Shown piece by piece: positions 1 through 9,113 of a DNA stretch of 64,000 nucleotides. The stretch's first letter is position 1. Every line of letters starts with the position of its first letter. The DNA is taken from positions 1 to 64,000 of the forward strand of contig NZ_SZQA01000001.1 of assembly GCF_005233835.1 (NCBI RefSeq), given 5' to 3'. Under the pieces are notes generated by a model. The model had not been told where the DNA came from, did no database searches, and saw only the letters and a program-made list of their open reading frames with translations. Both the position numbers and the translations under genes were made by a program. The stretch is from Herbidospora galbida. Its GTDB lineage: Bacteria; Actinomycetota; Actinomycetes; Streptosporangiales; Streptosporangiaceae.

Positions 1-2466
1 CAGCCGCCGGCGCAGCAGCCGCAGATCCCGGGCCGCGCGGGCCCGGCCGGGCAGACGCCGCAGGCGGTGCGTCCGCCGGCGCCGCCCAAGCCGGTGACGC
101 TGGGGTCGGTGGCCGACATCGAGGTGGTCGACGACACCGCCTCGACGCTGACCCGGACCAACGGCAAGCCGAGCCTGGGGCTGTCGATCACGATGAAGCC
201 CGACGGGAACGCGGTGACGATCTCCCACGAGGTCCGTGATCTGCTGCCGGAGCTGACGGCCGGGCTGGGGTCGGGGGCGACGCTGACGGTGGTGTTCGAC
301 CAGGCGCCCTATGTGGAGCGGTCGATCCACGACCTGACGACCGAGGGCCTGCTGGGCCTGGCGTTCGCCGTCCTCATCATTCTGATCTTCCTGCTGTCGA
401 TCCGGTCGACGCTGGTGACGGCGGTGTCGATCCCGCTGTCGGTGGTGATCGCGCTGATCGCGCTGTGGGTGGGCGACTACTCGCTGAATCTGCTGACGCT
501 GGGCGCGATGACGATCGCGGTCGGGCGGGTGGTCGACGACTCGATCGTGGTCCTGGAGAACATCAAGCGCCATCTGGGTTACGGCGAGCCGAAGCGGCAG
601 GCCATCCTGGGCGCGGTCCGTGAGGTGTCGGGCGCGGTGACGGCCTCGACGCTGACGACGGTGGCGGTGTTCGCGCCGATCGCGTTCGTGGGCGGCATGG
701 TGGGCCAGCTGTTCTCGCCGTTCGCGGTGACGGTCACGGTGGCTCTGCTGGCCTCGCTGCTGGTGTCGCTGACGGTGATCCCGGTGCTGGCGTACTGGTT
801 CCTGAAGGCGCCGGCGCTGTCGCCGGAGGAGGCGCGCCGGGTGCGGGAGGAGGCCGAGGCCAAGGAGCTGCGCTCGCCGCTGCAGCGCGCCTACCTGCCG
901 GTGCTGCGGTTCGCGACGCAGCGGCGCTGGGTGACGCTGGCCATCGGGCTGGTGATCTTCGCCGGGACGATGGCGCTGGCGCCGAACCTGAAGACGAACT
1001 TCCTCGACTCGGCCGGCATGGACAGCATCAACATCACCCAGCGGATGCCGGTCGGCACGAACCTGGCCGCGACCGACGAGGCGGCGGGGAAGGTGGAGCG
1101 GGTCCTGGCCGACGACCCGGGCGTGGCCTCCTACCAGGTGACCGTCGGCGGCGGCAACCAGTTCATGGGCGGGGCGGGCGGCAGCGCCGACCGGGCCTCG
1201 TTCTCGGTGACGCTGGCCGAGGACGTCGACGCCGCCGCGCTGCAGGAGGGCCTGCGGGAGAAGTTCGCGGAGCTCGGCGCCGGCGTGGGGGAGATCACCG
1301 TCGGCGGTGGCGGCGGCGGGGGCGGCTTCGCCTCCGACCAGCTGCAGGTGATCCTGCAGGGCCCCGACGTCGATCAGCTGTCGGCGGCCTCCACGACCGT
1401 CGTCCAGGCGCTGGCCGGGGTGAAGGGGCTGCGTGACGTGGCCTCCAACCTGGAGGACAGCGCCGACCGCATCGAGGTCCACGTCGACCGCGAGAAGGCG
1501 GCCGAGAAGGGCCTGACCGAGGCCGCGATCGGCCAGCAGGTCGCGCAGGCGTTCCGCGGCGCGCCCGTCGGGTCGATCGACATCGACGGCCGGGCCGCCG
1601 ACATCGTGCTGCGCACCGGCGACACGCCCGAGAGCCTGGGGCAGGTCGAGGACCTGGAGATCGCCTCGGCGACCGGCATGGTGAAGCTGACCGACGTCGC
1701 CGAGGTCGCCAAGGACGCCGGCCCGACGCAGATCAGCCGCCTCGACGGTGAGCGCACCGCGACCGTGTCGGGGGCGGCCGACGCCTCCAACCTGGGCGCG
1801 GTCACCACCGAGGTCACCGCCAAGCTCGACACGCTGACCCTGCCCGCCGGGGTCACCGCCACCGTCGGCGGCGCCTCGGCCGACCAGGAGGAGGCGTTCG
1901 CCGACCTGGGGCTGGCGATGGTGCTGGCCATCGCGATCGTCTTCATGATCATGGTGGCGACGTTCTCCAGCTTCGTGCAGCCGCTGATCCTGCTGGTGTC
2001 GATCCCGTTCGCCGCGACCGGCGCCATCGGCCTGCTGCTGATCACCGACACGGCGCTGGGCGTCCCGGCGCTGATCGGCATGCTGATGCTGATCGGCATC
2101 GTCGTCACCAACGCGATCGTGCTGATCGACCTGGTCAACCAGTACCGCGAGCAGGGCATGGGCGTCGTGGAGGCCGTCATGGAGGGCGGCCGCCGCCGCG
2201 TGCGCCCGATCCTGATGACGGCGCTGGCCACCATCGGCGCCCTCACCCCGATGGCGGTCGGCCTGACCGGCTCGGGCGGCTTCATCTCCCAGGCGCTGGC
2301 GATCGTCGTCATCGGCGGCCTGGTCTCCTCGACGCTGCTGACGCTCGTCCTGGTGCCGACCCTGTACGTCATGGTCGAGCGGGCCAAGGAACGCCTGCGC
2401 CGCACCCCCAAGCACGAACGCCAGCTCGAGGTGTACGACGAGGACGCGCTCACCCCCACCCGGTGA
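1..2466 (+). CDS. RND-family (HAE1/AcrB-like) efflux transporter, 5' end missing
   Basis: Inner-membrane proton-driven efflux permease. The reading frame is open from base 1, so the start lies upstream; 821 residues are visible against about 1030-1050 for the family, so TM1 and part of the first porter domain are missing. The first 30 residues are Pro/Gln-rich, an insert often seen in actinobacterial members. Visible: a block of TM helices around residues 115-270, the paired Asp of the proton relay in GRVVDDSIVVLENI, a Gly-rich linker near residues 430-440 in the second periplasmic domain, and a second TM block ending in LVLVPTLYVMVERA. It ends 38 bp before purB. The drug substrate cannot be told from sequence. 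Confidence 0.92.
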   Translation, partial: QPPAQQPQIPGRAGPAGQTPQAVRPPAPPKPVTLGSVADIEVVDDTASTLTRTNGKPSLGLSITMKPDGNAVTISHEVRDLLPELTAGLGSGATLTVVFDQAPYVERSIHDLTTEGLLGLAFAVLIILIFLLSIRSTLVTAVSIPLSVVIALIALWVGDYSLNLLTLGAMTIAVGRVVDDSIVVLENIKRHLGYGEPKRQAILGAVREVSGAVTASTLTTVAVFAPIAFVGGMVGQLFSPFAVTVTVALLASLLVSLTVIPVLAYWFLKAPALSPEEARRVREEAEAKELRSPLQRAYLPVLRFATQRRWVTLAIGLVIFAGTMALAPNLKTNFLDSAGMDSINITQRMPVGTNLAATDEAAGKVERVLADDPGVASYQVTVGGGNQFMGGAGGSADRASFSVTLAEDVDAAALQEGLREKFAELGAGVGEITVGGGGGGGGFASDQLQVILQGPDVDQLSAASTTVVQALAGVKGLRDVASNLEDSADRIEVHVDREKAAEKGLTEAAIGQQVAQAFRGAPVGSIDIDGRAADIVLRTGDTPESLGQVEDLEIASATGMVKLTDVAEVAKDAGPTQISRLDGERTATVSGAADASNLGAVTTEVTAKLDTLTLPAGVTATVGGASADQEEAFADLGLAMVLAIAIVFMIMVATFSSFVQPLILLVSIPFAATGAIGLLLITDTALGVPALIGMLMLIGIVVTNAIVLIDLVNQYREQGMGVVEAVMEGGRRRVRPILMTALATIGALTPMAVGLTGSGGFISQALAIVVIGGLVSSTLLTLVLVPTLYVMVERAKERLRRTPKHERQLEVYDEDALTPTR

Positions 2467-2504
2467 GCATGCGGGGATGCGCGGCTTGGATAAGCTCGGG
2501 GAAC

Positions 2505-3929
2505 GTGACCGACAAGCCGCGCATCCCCAACGTCCTGGCCACCCGCTACGCCTCGCCCGCCCTGGCCCGCCTGTGGTCTCCCGACCACAAGGTCGTTCTG
2601 GAGCGGCGGCTGTGGGTGGCCGTGCTCAAGGCCCAGGCCGATCTCGGGATCCCGGTCCCCGCCGACGTGATCACCGCCTACGAGAAGGCGGCCGACACCG
2701 TCGACCTGCCCTCGATCGCGGCCCGGGAGCGCGTCACCCGCCACGACGTGAAGGCGCGCATCGAGGAGTTCAACGCGCTGGCCGGCCACGAGCACGTCCA
2801 CAAGGGCATGACCTCGCGCGACCTGACCGAGAACGTCGAGCAGCTGCAGGTCCGCGACAGCCTCCTGCTGGTCCGCGACCGCGTCGTGGCCCTGCTGGCG
2901 CGGCTGGCCCGGCTGGCGGGGGAGTACTCGGCGACCGTCATGGCCGGCCGCTCCCACAACGTCGCCGCCCAGGCCACCACCCTCGGCAAGCGCTTCGCCA
3001 CCGCCGCCGACGAACTCCTCGTCGCCCACGAGCGGCTGGATGACCTGATCGCCCGCTACCCGCTGCGCGGCGTCAAGGGCCCGGTCGGCACCTCCCAGGA
3101 CATGCTCGACCTGCTGGGCGCCGACCGGCTGGCCGACCTGGAGAACCGCGTCGCCGCCCACCTCGGCTTCACCCGCGCCCTTACCAGCGTCGGCCAGGTC
3201 TACCCGCGCTCCCTCGACTACGACGTGCTCACCACGCTGGTGCAGCTGGCCGCCGCGCCGTCGTCGCTGGCCAAGACGATCCGGCTGATGGCCGGCCACG
3301 AACTGGTCACCGAAGGCTTCCAGGAGGGCCAGGTCGGCTCCTCGGCGATGCCGCACAAGATGAACACCCGCTCCTGCGAGCGCGTCAACGGCCTGACCGT
3401 CATCCTGCGCGGCTACGCCTCCATGGCCGGCGAGCTGGCCGGCGACCAGTGGAACGAGGGCGACGTGTCCTGCTCGGTCGTCCGCCGCGTCGCCCTGCCC
3501 GACGCGTTCTTCGCCTTCGACGGCCTCATCGAGACGATGCTGACGGTCCTGGACGAGTTCGGCGCCTTCCCCGCCGTCATCGAGGCCGAACTCGACCGCT
3601 ACCTGCCCTTCCTCGGTACCACCAAGATGCTCATGGCCGCCGTCAAGGCCGGCCTGGGCCGCGAGGCCGGCCACGAGCTCATCAAGGAACACGCCGTCGC
3701 CGCGGCGCTGGCGATGCGCCAGGACGGCGGCGGCAACACCCTGCTCGACCGCCTGGCCGCCGACGACCGCTTCCCGCTGTCACGCGCCGACCTCGACGCG
3801 CTGCTGGCCGACCGGGTGTCGTTCACCGGCGCCGCCGCCGACCAGGTCGCCGCCGTCGTCGCCCGCGTCGCGGAGATCACCGCCGAGCACCCGCAGGCGG
3901 CCGGGTACGCGCCGGGCGCCATTCTGTGA
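2505..3929 (+). CDS. purB: Adenylosuccinate lyase PurB
   Basis: Cytosolic fumarase/aspartase-superfamily lyase acting twice in purine synthesis (SAICAR to AICAR and adenylosuccinate to AMP). The protein is 474 residues, normal length. The superfamily signature GSSAMPHKMNTRSCERVNG lies near residues 285-303, and the conserved TSRDLTENVEQLQ and GVKGPVGTSQDML segments are present. I chose GTG 2505 because the product then begins VTDKPRIPNVLA, as in actinobacterial PurB; in-frame starts further upstream only add non-conserved residues. The stop overlaps the GTG of the next gene (GTGA), so the two are probably translationally coupled. Confidence 0.97.
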   Translation: MTDKPRIPNVLATRYASPALARLWSPDHKVVLERRLWVAVLKAQADLGIPVPADVITAYEKAADTVDLPSIAARERVTRHDVKARIEEFNALAGHEHVHKGMTSRDLTENVEQLQVRDSLLLVRDRVVALLARLARLAGEYSATVMAGRSHNVAAQATTLGKRFATAADELLVAHERLDDLIARYPLRGVKGPVGTSQDMLDLLGADRLADLENRVAAHLGFTRALTSVGQVYPRSLDYDVLTTLVQLAAAPSSLAKTIRLMAGHELVTEGFQEGQVGSSAMPHKMNTRSCERVNGLTVILRGYASMAGELAGDQWNEGDVSCSVVRRVALPDAFFAFDGLIETMLTVLDEFGAFPAVIEAELDRYLPFLGTTKMLMAAVKAGLGREAGHELIKEHAVAAALAMRQDGGGNTLLDRLAADDRFPLSRADLDALLADRVSFTGAAADQVAAVVARVAEITAEHPQAAGYAPGAIL

Positions 3930-4876
3930 TCGAACTGCACCACGCCGAGCAGGTCGCCGCCGCCTGCGGTGGCGACGACCTGCTCGTCTGGACGGCCCAG
4001 CGGCTGCCCGCCGGGGGAGCCCGCGCCTGGTCGCACGGCGACTCCGTCGCGGTGGCCTGCCCGGCGGTGTCCAAGCACGACCGGCTGGCGGTCTTCGGCG
4101 CCGCGGGGGATCCCGCCCAGGCGGAACTCGTGCGGCAGGTCTGGCGGGAGATGGGCACCGGCTACCGGCCCTTCGGCGACCGTGAGGTGATCCACCGGCT
4201 GGTGGAGGCGATGCCGGAGGAGCTGGGCCCGGCCGGGAACTTCACCTGGATGACCGTCGACCCCGACACCGTCCGCCTCGACGGGTCCGCCCCTCTCGAG
4301 TCCAGCACTCGCGGATCCGACCCTCGCGGGCCTGACACCGCTGGGCCTGACACCGCGCGGCAGAACGCTGGGCGGTTGGAGGCTGGGCGGCTGGAGGCTG
4401 GGCCGGCGTCCGCCTCCGGGCCGCGAGGGGAGAAGCCGCGATCCGCTGCCGCCGGCTTCGCAGGACCGGCCGTGCTGGTGAGGCCCGGCGTCCGCTGGCT
4501 GGATCCCGGCGCCGAACCGGAGGTCGCCCAGGTGCTGGCCGTGGCCAACCCCGACGCCTACGCGCGCCCCGGCATGCCCGGCGTCACCCGCTGGGCCGGT
4601 GTCCGCGACGACGCCGGACGGCTGGTGGCCGTCGGGGCCGACGCCTGGTCGGCGCCCACCGTCGGGTTCGTCGGCGGGGTCGCCACCCTGCCGCAGGCGC
4701 GGGGGAGCGGCCTGGCCGGGGCGATCTGCCGGTTTCTCACGGCCACGCTCCTGGACCGGCACGGCCGCGTCTCCCTGATGGTCGACGACGTCAACGCCGC
4801 CGCGCTGGCCGTCTACCGGCGGCTGGGCTACGCGCGCAGGCCGGTGGCGGCGACCCGGGCCGTACAGGAGGCATAA
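3926..4876 (+). CDS. GNAT-family N-acetyltransferase with low-complexity insert
   Basis: Predicted acetyl-CoA-dependent N-acetyltransferase of 316 residues; substrate unknown. The C-terminal third has the GNAT acetyl-CoA site (LPQARGSGLAGAICRF, near residues 252-267) and the beta-alpha end DVNAAALAVYRRLGYARR. The N-terminal region (WTAQRLPAGGARAWSHGD) resembles the FR47-type organisation. Between them, about residues 120-180 are a Pro/Gly/Ala/Arg-rich stretch encoded by short direct repeats, absent from typical relatives. Start GTG 3926 overlaps the purB stop. Confidence 0.85.
   Translation: MIELHHAEQVAAACGGDDLLVWTAQRLPAGGARAWSHGDSVAVACPAVSKHDRLAVFGAAGDPAQAELVRQVWREMGTGYRPFGDREVIHRLVEAMPEELGPAGNFTWMTVDPDTVRLDGSAPLESSTRGSDPRGPDTAGPDTARQNAGRLEAGRLEAGPASASGPRGEKPRSAAAGFAGPAVLVRPGVRWLDPGAEPEVAQVLAVANPDAYARPGMPGVTRWAGVRDDAGRLVAVGADAWSAPTVGFVGGVATLPQARGSGLAGAICRFLTATLLDRHGRVSLMVDDVNAAALAVYRRLGYARRPVAATRAVQEA
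4328..4407 (+). repeat. Short tandem repeats inside the GNAT gene
   Basis: GGGCCTGACACCGC occurs at 4328-4341 and 4343-4356. It is followed by a 15-bp unit GCTGGGCGGYTGGAG at 4368-4382 and 4383-4397, with a partial third copy starting at 4398. The repeats encode the low-complexity linker of the acetyltransferase and look like replication-slippage expansions. Confidence 0.85.
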
Positions 4877-4917
4877 AACCAGGTGAGCGGCGCGGCCCGA
4901 CCATGCACAGTGAGGGA

Positions 4918-5958
4918 ATGATGTCCGCGTTTGTCCCCGGCCTGGAGCTGTGCCGCGCCTACTACCACGACGTGCTGCGGCCCCTCCTCGACGACGGCTC
5001 CCACCCCGTACCCCACAGCGCCGCGCTCATCGGCCCCGGATCGGAGGTCCTCGGCTTCGACACCGCCCGCTCCGCCGACCACGACTGGGGCCCCCGCGCG
5101 ATCATCTTCGTCCCCGCCGGACGCGCCGAGGAGATCCGCGACCGCGTCTGGCAGCGCCTGCCCGCCGAATACGGCGGCTTCCCGACCGCGTTCGGGTCCG
5201 ACATGCATCCGGCGAAGCCCGGCGTCACCATCACCGAATTCACCCCCTGGGCCCGCGACCAGCTCGGCTTCGACCCGCGCGACCCCATCGGCGTCGACGA
5301 CTGGCTGGGCGTGCCCTGGCAGCGGCTGGCCGAGTTCACCGGCGGCGACGTCTTCCACGACGGCCTCGGCGAACTGTGCCCCGCCCGCCGCCGCCTGCGC
5401 TGGTACCCCGACGACGTGTGGCGCTACGTCCTGGCCTGCCAGTGGACCCGCATCGCCCAGGAGGAGAGCTTCCCCGGCCGCGCCGGCGAAGTCGGCGACG
5501 ACCTCGGCTCGGTCCTGGCCACCGGCCGCATCGCCCGCGACCTGATGCGCCTGACCCTGCTCATGCGGCGCCGCTACCCGCCCTACACCAAGTGGCTCGG
5601 CAGCGCCTTCAACCGCCTGTCCGGCTCGGCCGAACTCGGCGACGCCCTCACCGGAGCCCTGCGCGAGACGACCTGGCAGGGCCGCGAACACCACCTGTCC
5701 ACCGCCTACCGGCGCGTCGCCGCCCTCCACAACCGGCTGGCCCTCACCGCCCCCGTCGAACCCGGCACCCGCCCCTACCACGACCGGCCCTTCCAGGTCA
5801 TCGGCGGCCACCGCTTCGCCCGCGCCCTCATGGACGCCGTCACCGACCCCGCCATCGCCCGCCTGGACCTCGTCGGCGCCGTCGACCAGGTCGCCGACAA
5901 CACCGACGCCCTCACCCACCCCCGAAGAGCCCGCAACCTCGCCGCGGCGGCCCGCTGA
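4918..5958 (+). CDS. DUF4037-type nucleotidyltransferase-fold protein
   Basis: About 346 residues, resembling the DUF4037 family. The N-terminal part has GSEVLGFDTARSADHDWGPR, compatible with the polymerase-beta-like nucleotidyltransferase pattern (Gly-Ser then a D-x-D pair). The rest is mostly helical with many Trp and Tyr. Biochemical role unknown; relatives are often annotated as putative nucleotidyltransferases. Tandem ATGs at 4918 and 4921 follow GAGGGA (4912-4917). An ATG at 4903 is also in frame but has no well-placed ribosome site. The 3' end runs into a degenerate tandem repeat. Confidence 0.75.
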   Translation: MMSAFVPGLELCRAYYHDVLRPLLDDGSHPVPHSAALIGPGSEVLGFDTARSADHDWGPRAIIFVPAGRAEEIRDRVWQRLPAEYGGFPTAFGSDMHPAKPGVTITEFTPWARDQLGFDPRDPIGVDDWLGVPWQRLAEFTGGDVFHDGLGELCPARRRLRWYPDDVWRYVLACQWTRIAQEESFPGRAGEVGDDLGSVLATGRIARDLMRLTLLMRRRYPPYTKWLGSAFNRLSGSAELGDALTGALRETTWQGREHHLSTAYRRVAALHNRLALTAPVEPGTRPYHDRPFQVIGGHRFARALMDAVTDPAIARLDLVGAVDQVADNTDALTHPRRARNLAAAAR

Positions 5959-6316
5959 CCGGGGGCGGCGAACCCGTCCGACCGGCGCCACCGGCACGCC
6001 GGCGAAGTCACCGCCAACCGCCCGGCGCCCGCAACCTGACCGCGCCCCGCCCGCCGAACGGGGCTCCGGCACTCTCAGACCAGGCCAACCGGCCACGCCG
6101 ACGCCAGCCGCCACTGTCCGCAGAGCCCGCAGCCGCCCGCTGAACGGGACTCTGACACTCGCAGACGCAGACGCAGACCAGGCAACCGCCCCGCCCCGAC
6201 GCCGGCCGTCACCCTCCGCAGAGCCCGTTACCTGGCCGCAGCCGCCCGCCGAACCGGGCTCCGCCTCACAGGCCGGCCTCAGACCAGGGCCACCGGCCGC
6301 ACCGACGCCAGCGCGG
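5928..6316. repeat. Degenerate tandem repeat, about 97 bp x 4, spanning two gene ends
   Basis: Four diverged units begin near 5928, 6025, 6122 and 6220. Each starts with a form of AGCCCGCAACCTG, continues through a CCGCCCGCCGAACGGGGCTC-like core and ends with CCGACGCCAGC-like sequence. The first unit begins inside the DUF4037 3' end, and the last runs into the 3' end of the HAD gene. The convergent intergenic space is therefore made of amplified copies of the gene-end junction. No coding or other gene signal is seen between 5959 and 6278. Confidence 0.7.
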
Positions 6317-7001
6317 GCAGCAGCGCCGGCAGGTCGGCGAGGGTGCGGATCGTCGGGACGCCCGCCGGGGGAGGAGCCGACCCGTAGCGGTCGAGCCACA
6401 CGCCGTGCATGCCCGCCCGCGTCGGCCCGATCGCGTCGAGGTGCAGGTTGTCGCCCACCAGCACCACCTCGGACGGGTCCAGGCCCAGCTTCGAGGCGGC
6501 CGCCGTGTACACCTCGGCCGACGGCTTGAAGTTGCCGCCCAGCGCGTCGGGGGTCAGCACCGGGTCGAGCCGGTCGAGCAGCCCCAGCCGCCGCAGCTTC
6601 GCCTCCTGCTGCACCGGCTGGCCGTTGGTCAGCACCCCCAGCGTCAGCCCCGTGCCCGACAGGCGCCCGACGAGGGGAGCGGCGTCGGGGAAGGCCGTCC
6701 ACGCCTGCTCGTACAGGTCGAGGAACTCCGCGTAGGCCCCGTCGAGGTTCACCGGGACCCGCACGCCCATCCGCCGGCAGTAGTCGCGCAGCCGCCGGCG
6801 CCGCTGCTCGCCGAAGGAGCACTCGCCCCGATGCCAGGCCGGGAGGTGGACGTCCTCCAGCCGCAGCCACAGGCCCGGCCCCTCGGCCAGCAGCGGATGG
6901 AACGGGGACCGTTCGGCCGTCCACGCCGTCACCGCGTGCGCCACCGCCGCACGATGATCGAACAGCGTCTCGTCCAGGTCGAAGAGAATGGCCCTGATCA
7001 T
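6279..7001 (-). CDS. HAD-superfamily hydrolase
   Basis: Cytosolic haloacid-dehalogenase-fold phosphatase, 240 residues. Motif I is FDLDETLFD at the N-terminus, motif II is GVLTNGQ, motif III is the Lys of GGNFKPS, and motif IV is VVLVGDNLHLDAIG. Its closest look is the subfamily I YjjG/phosphoglycolate-phosphatase type; substrate unknown. GGAGG at 7011-7015 is ideally spaced (9 nt) from ATG 7001 but abuts the upstream in-frame ATG at 7010, so I use 7001. Confidence 0.9.
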   Translation of the reverse strand: MIRAILFDLDETLFDHRAAVAHAVTAWTAERSPFHPLLAEGPGLWLRLEDVHLPAWHRGECSFGEQRRRRLRDYCRRMGVRVPVNLDGAYAEFLDLYEQAWTAFPDAAPLVGRLSGTGLTLGVLTNGQPVQQEAKLRRLGLLDRLDPVLTPDALGGNFKPSAEVYTAAASKLGLDPSEVVLVGDNLHLDAIGPTRAGMHGVWLDRYGSAPPPAGVPTIRTLADLPALLPALASVRPVALV

Positions 7002-7187
7002 GCCGCCCATCCTCCGGAACCCCTATTACAACGGCGTTTCCACGAAGTGAAAGGGGAAACCGGGCTTACCCACAACCAGTCACGCCCATCATGACAAAGA
7101 TCACAGGCGTGCGCGGCCAAAACCACAAACAATGGGATAAACCCGGTCCGACCTCTCGCCGCCCACAAAAGGCGGGGGAATGCGCTC

Positions 7188-7949
7188 CTACCGGGCGGCC
7201 GCGGCGTTGGCCGCGATCGAGTCACGGATATACGCCGCCAGCCCCTCGGCCACCCCCTCGTAATTGCGGGCGAACCGCTCGTCGGCCACGTACATCTCCC
7301 CGAGACCCACATGGATCTCATACGTGCACTCGTAGAACCACCGGCCGATGTGCTCCCGATGCCGCTCCGCCACCGCCGTCACCTCGGCCGAACCAGCAGG
7401 CGCCCCCCGGACGAACAGGGCATGCCACGCCTCCACCAGCCCCCCGGCCTCCGCCTTGATCGCCTCCCAGTCGGCCTTGGAGTACGACGACGTCCGCCGC
7501 CGGCTCTCCACCCACGCCGACGTGCCACCCCACCGGCTCTCCGCCTCCTCGGCGTGATCCTCCGGCCGGAACTCCCCGAACACCTCGTAACGCTCCTCCG
7601 GCGTCAACGACACACCCATCCTCGCCGCCTCCATCGCGGTCTCCACGGACACCACCAGCGCCTCCAACCGGGCGATCCGCCGCCGCAGCAGCTCATGCTG
7701 ACGCCGCAGATGCGTCGCGGCGTCCACCCCCGGATCATCGAGAATCGCGGTGATCTCCTCCAGGGGGAAACCCAGCTCCCGGTAGAACAGCACCTGCTGC
7801 AACCGGTCGAGATCCGGCTCGGCATACCGCCGGTAACCCGCCGCCGTCCGCTCACTCGGCGACAGCAGGCCGATCTCGTCGTAATGGTGCAACGTCCGCA
7901 CCGTGACACCCGCGAACGCCGCCACCTGACCCACCGAATATCCCGCCAC
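7188..7949 (-). CDS. MerR-family regulator with TipAS antibiotic-recognition domain
   Basis: 253 residues. The N-terminal winged helix YSVGQVAAFAGVTVRTLHHYDEIGLL is classic MerR, followed by a coiled-coil dimerisation helix (residues 75-115). The C-terminal half (about 120-250) matches the TipAS ligand-binding fold, which in TipAL/AlbA-type proteins binds thiopeptides or other bulky antibiotics; the family usually activates its own gene. A palindrome inside an unusually spaced promoter lies directly upstream (7988-8008). The effector cannot be inferred, and no obvious resistance gene adjoins. Confidence 0.9.
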   Translation of the reverse strand: MAGYSVGQVAAFAGVTVRTLHHYDEIGLLSPSERTAAGYRRYAEPDLDRLQQVLFYRELGFPLEEITAILDDPGVDAATHLRRQHELLRRRIARLEALVVSVETAMEAARMGVSLTPEERYEVFGEFRPEDHAEEAESRWGGTSAWVESRRRTSSYSKADWEAIKAEAGGLVEAWHALFVRGAPAGSAEVTAVAERHREHIGRWFYECTYEIHVGLGEMYVADERFARNYEGVAEGLAAYIRDSIAANAAAAR

Positions 7950-7987
7950 GCTTCCCCCTCCTTTCCTGACGCGACCCAGCCTGCGGC

Positions 7988-8008
7988 CTCCCGTAACGTG
8001 AGAGTCAA
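7988..8008 (-). promoter_or_regulatory. MerR-type operator/promoter of the TipA-like gene
   Basis: On the minus strand a -35 hexamer TTGACT (8008-8003) is followed by CTCACGTTACGGGAG (8002-7988), a 15-bp imperfect palindrome with 6 of 7 arm bases matching. This sits where the 19-bp spacer of a MerR-controlled promoter is expected. The -10 is weak (CAGGCT at 7983-7978). Autoregulation is inferred from family behaviour. Confidence 0.6.
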
Positions 8009-8035
8009 GCCCTATACGGCCCTCTACCGCCCGCC

Positions 8036-9055
8036 CTAGACACCCGTATCGTGCACAAGCGGATGCGCCCGCATCGCCGCCTCCAGCTCACCCGGCAACT
8101 CATCCCGGTACCGGCCCAGCGTGCTCAGATCACCATGACCCAGCACCCGCCGCACCGCGTCCATGTCGGTCCCGCCCGCCAGCAGATGCGTCGCCGTCGT
8201 ATGCCGCAACCCGTGCGGCGTCACCGACCGCCGCCGCTCCGGATCGACCCGCGCCTGCACCCGGTCGATCACCCCCTGCACGTCACCCCGCGCCAGCCGC
8301 CGCCCCCGCCACGACAACAGCAACGCCTTCTCCTCACCCGTACGCACCTCCAGATAGGCCGCCAGCGCCACCGCCACCAGCCGGGGGAGCGGCACATCCC
8401 GCGTCTTGCCGCCCTTGCCGAAGATCCGCCAATAGCGCTCACCGTCGTTGGTGTAGAAATCCTCCACATTCGCCCGCACCAGCTCCGACACCCGCGGCCC
8501 CACCATCGTCAGCAGCAGCACGATCAGCGCGTCACGCACCTCCGTCCGCTGATCACGCCGCCCCCGCCCCTCATCACCGGCAGGGGAGGAGGCCGCCGCC
8601 CCGATCAGCCCCTGCGCCTGCTCCCGCGTCAACGCCCGCCGCTCGGCCCGCAACCCGCCCCGCTCCCGCGCCGTCACCGTCGCCGACGCCATCGGATTCA
8701 GCTGCACCCACCCCGCCAGCGCCGCATGCTTGAACAGCGCCGACACCGACCGCCGGAACCGCGCCTGCGACGCCGCGCTCTGCAACTCCCCGCCGTCGGA
8801 AGGAGTGCGCCGCCGCTCGTCGGGCTTGCGCGCGAACGCCAGCAGCACCGCGTCGACGTCGTCACCCGACAGATCGTCGAGCACCCCCGACAGACGGCAC
8901 GCCACCGTCAGCCGCACGAACGTCTGCACATCACGGGCGTACACCTCGGCGGTCGCCCGCGACAGCCCGCCCGTCACCACCTTCGCGCGGACCAGCTCCA
9001 CATAACGATCCGCCGCCTCTTCCACCGACAACCGATTCAGCTCCGCCGGACGCAT
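8036..9055 (-). CDS. Tyrosine recombinase (XerC/D-like integrase)
   Basis: Site-specific recombinase of 339 residues. The SAM-like core-binding N-domain covers about residues 10-120. The catalytic domain has Arg in MVGPRVSELV, Lys in GKGGKTRDVPL, HGLRHTTATHL (His-x-x-Arg), GHGDLST and the nucleophile Tyr in LGRYRDEL. All catalytic residues are present, so it could be active. ATG 9055 is preferred: upstream in-frame codons would overlap the divergent cupin gene. No attachment site or prophage adjoins, so it may be a chromosomal recombinase or an integrase relic. Confidence 0.9.
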   Translation of the reverse strand: MRPAELNRLSVEEAADRYVELVRAKVVTGGLSRATAEVYARDVQTFVRLTVACRLSGVLDDLSGDDVDAVLLAFARKPDERRRTPSDGGELQSAASQARFRRSVSALFKHAALAGWVQLNPMASATVTARERGGLRAERRALTREQAQGLIGAAASSPAGDEGRGRRDQRTEVRDALIVLLLTMVGPRVSELVRANVEDFYTNDGERYWRIFGKGGKTRDVPLPRLVAVALAAYLEVRTGEEKALLLSWRGRRLARGDVQGVIDRVQARVDPERRRSVTPHGLRHTTATHLLAGGTDMDAVRRVLGHGDLSTLGRYRDELPGELEAAMRAHPLVHDTGV

Positions 9056-9113
9056 GACCCCAGACCCTAACCCCCGCCACCGACAATCCCAGCTCAGTGG
9101 CATGATCGATAAC

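Noticed and set aside
1374-3692. A long minus-strand open frame opposite the RND gene and purB
   Set aside because: It is an antisense artefact of GC codon bias across two well-supported genes.
8036-9055. The tyrosine recombinase as part of an integrated element
   Set aside because: No tRNA target, attachment repeat or phage/ICE gene is seen near it, and neighbours look chromosomal.
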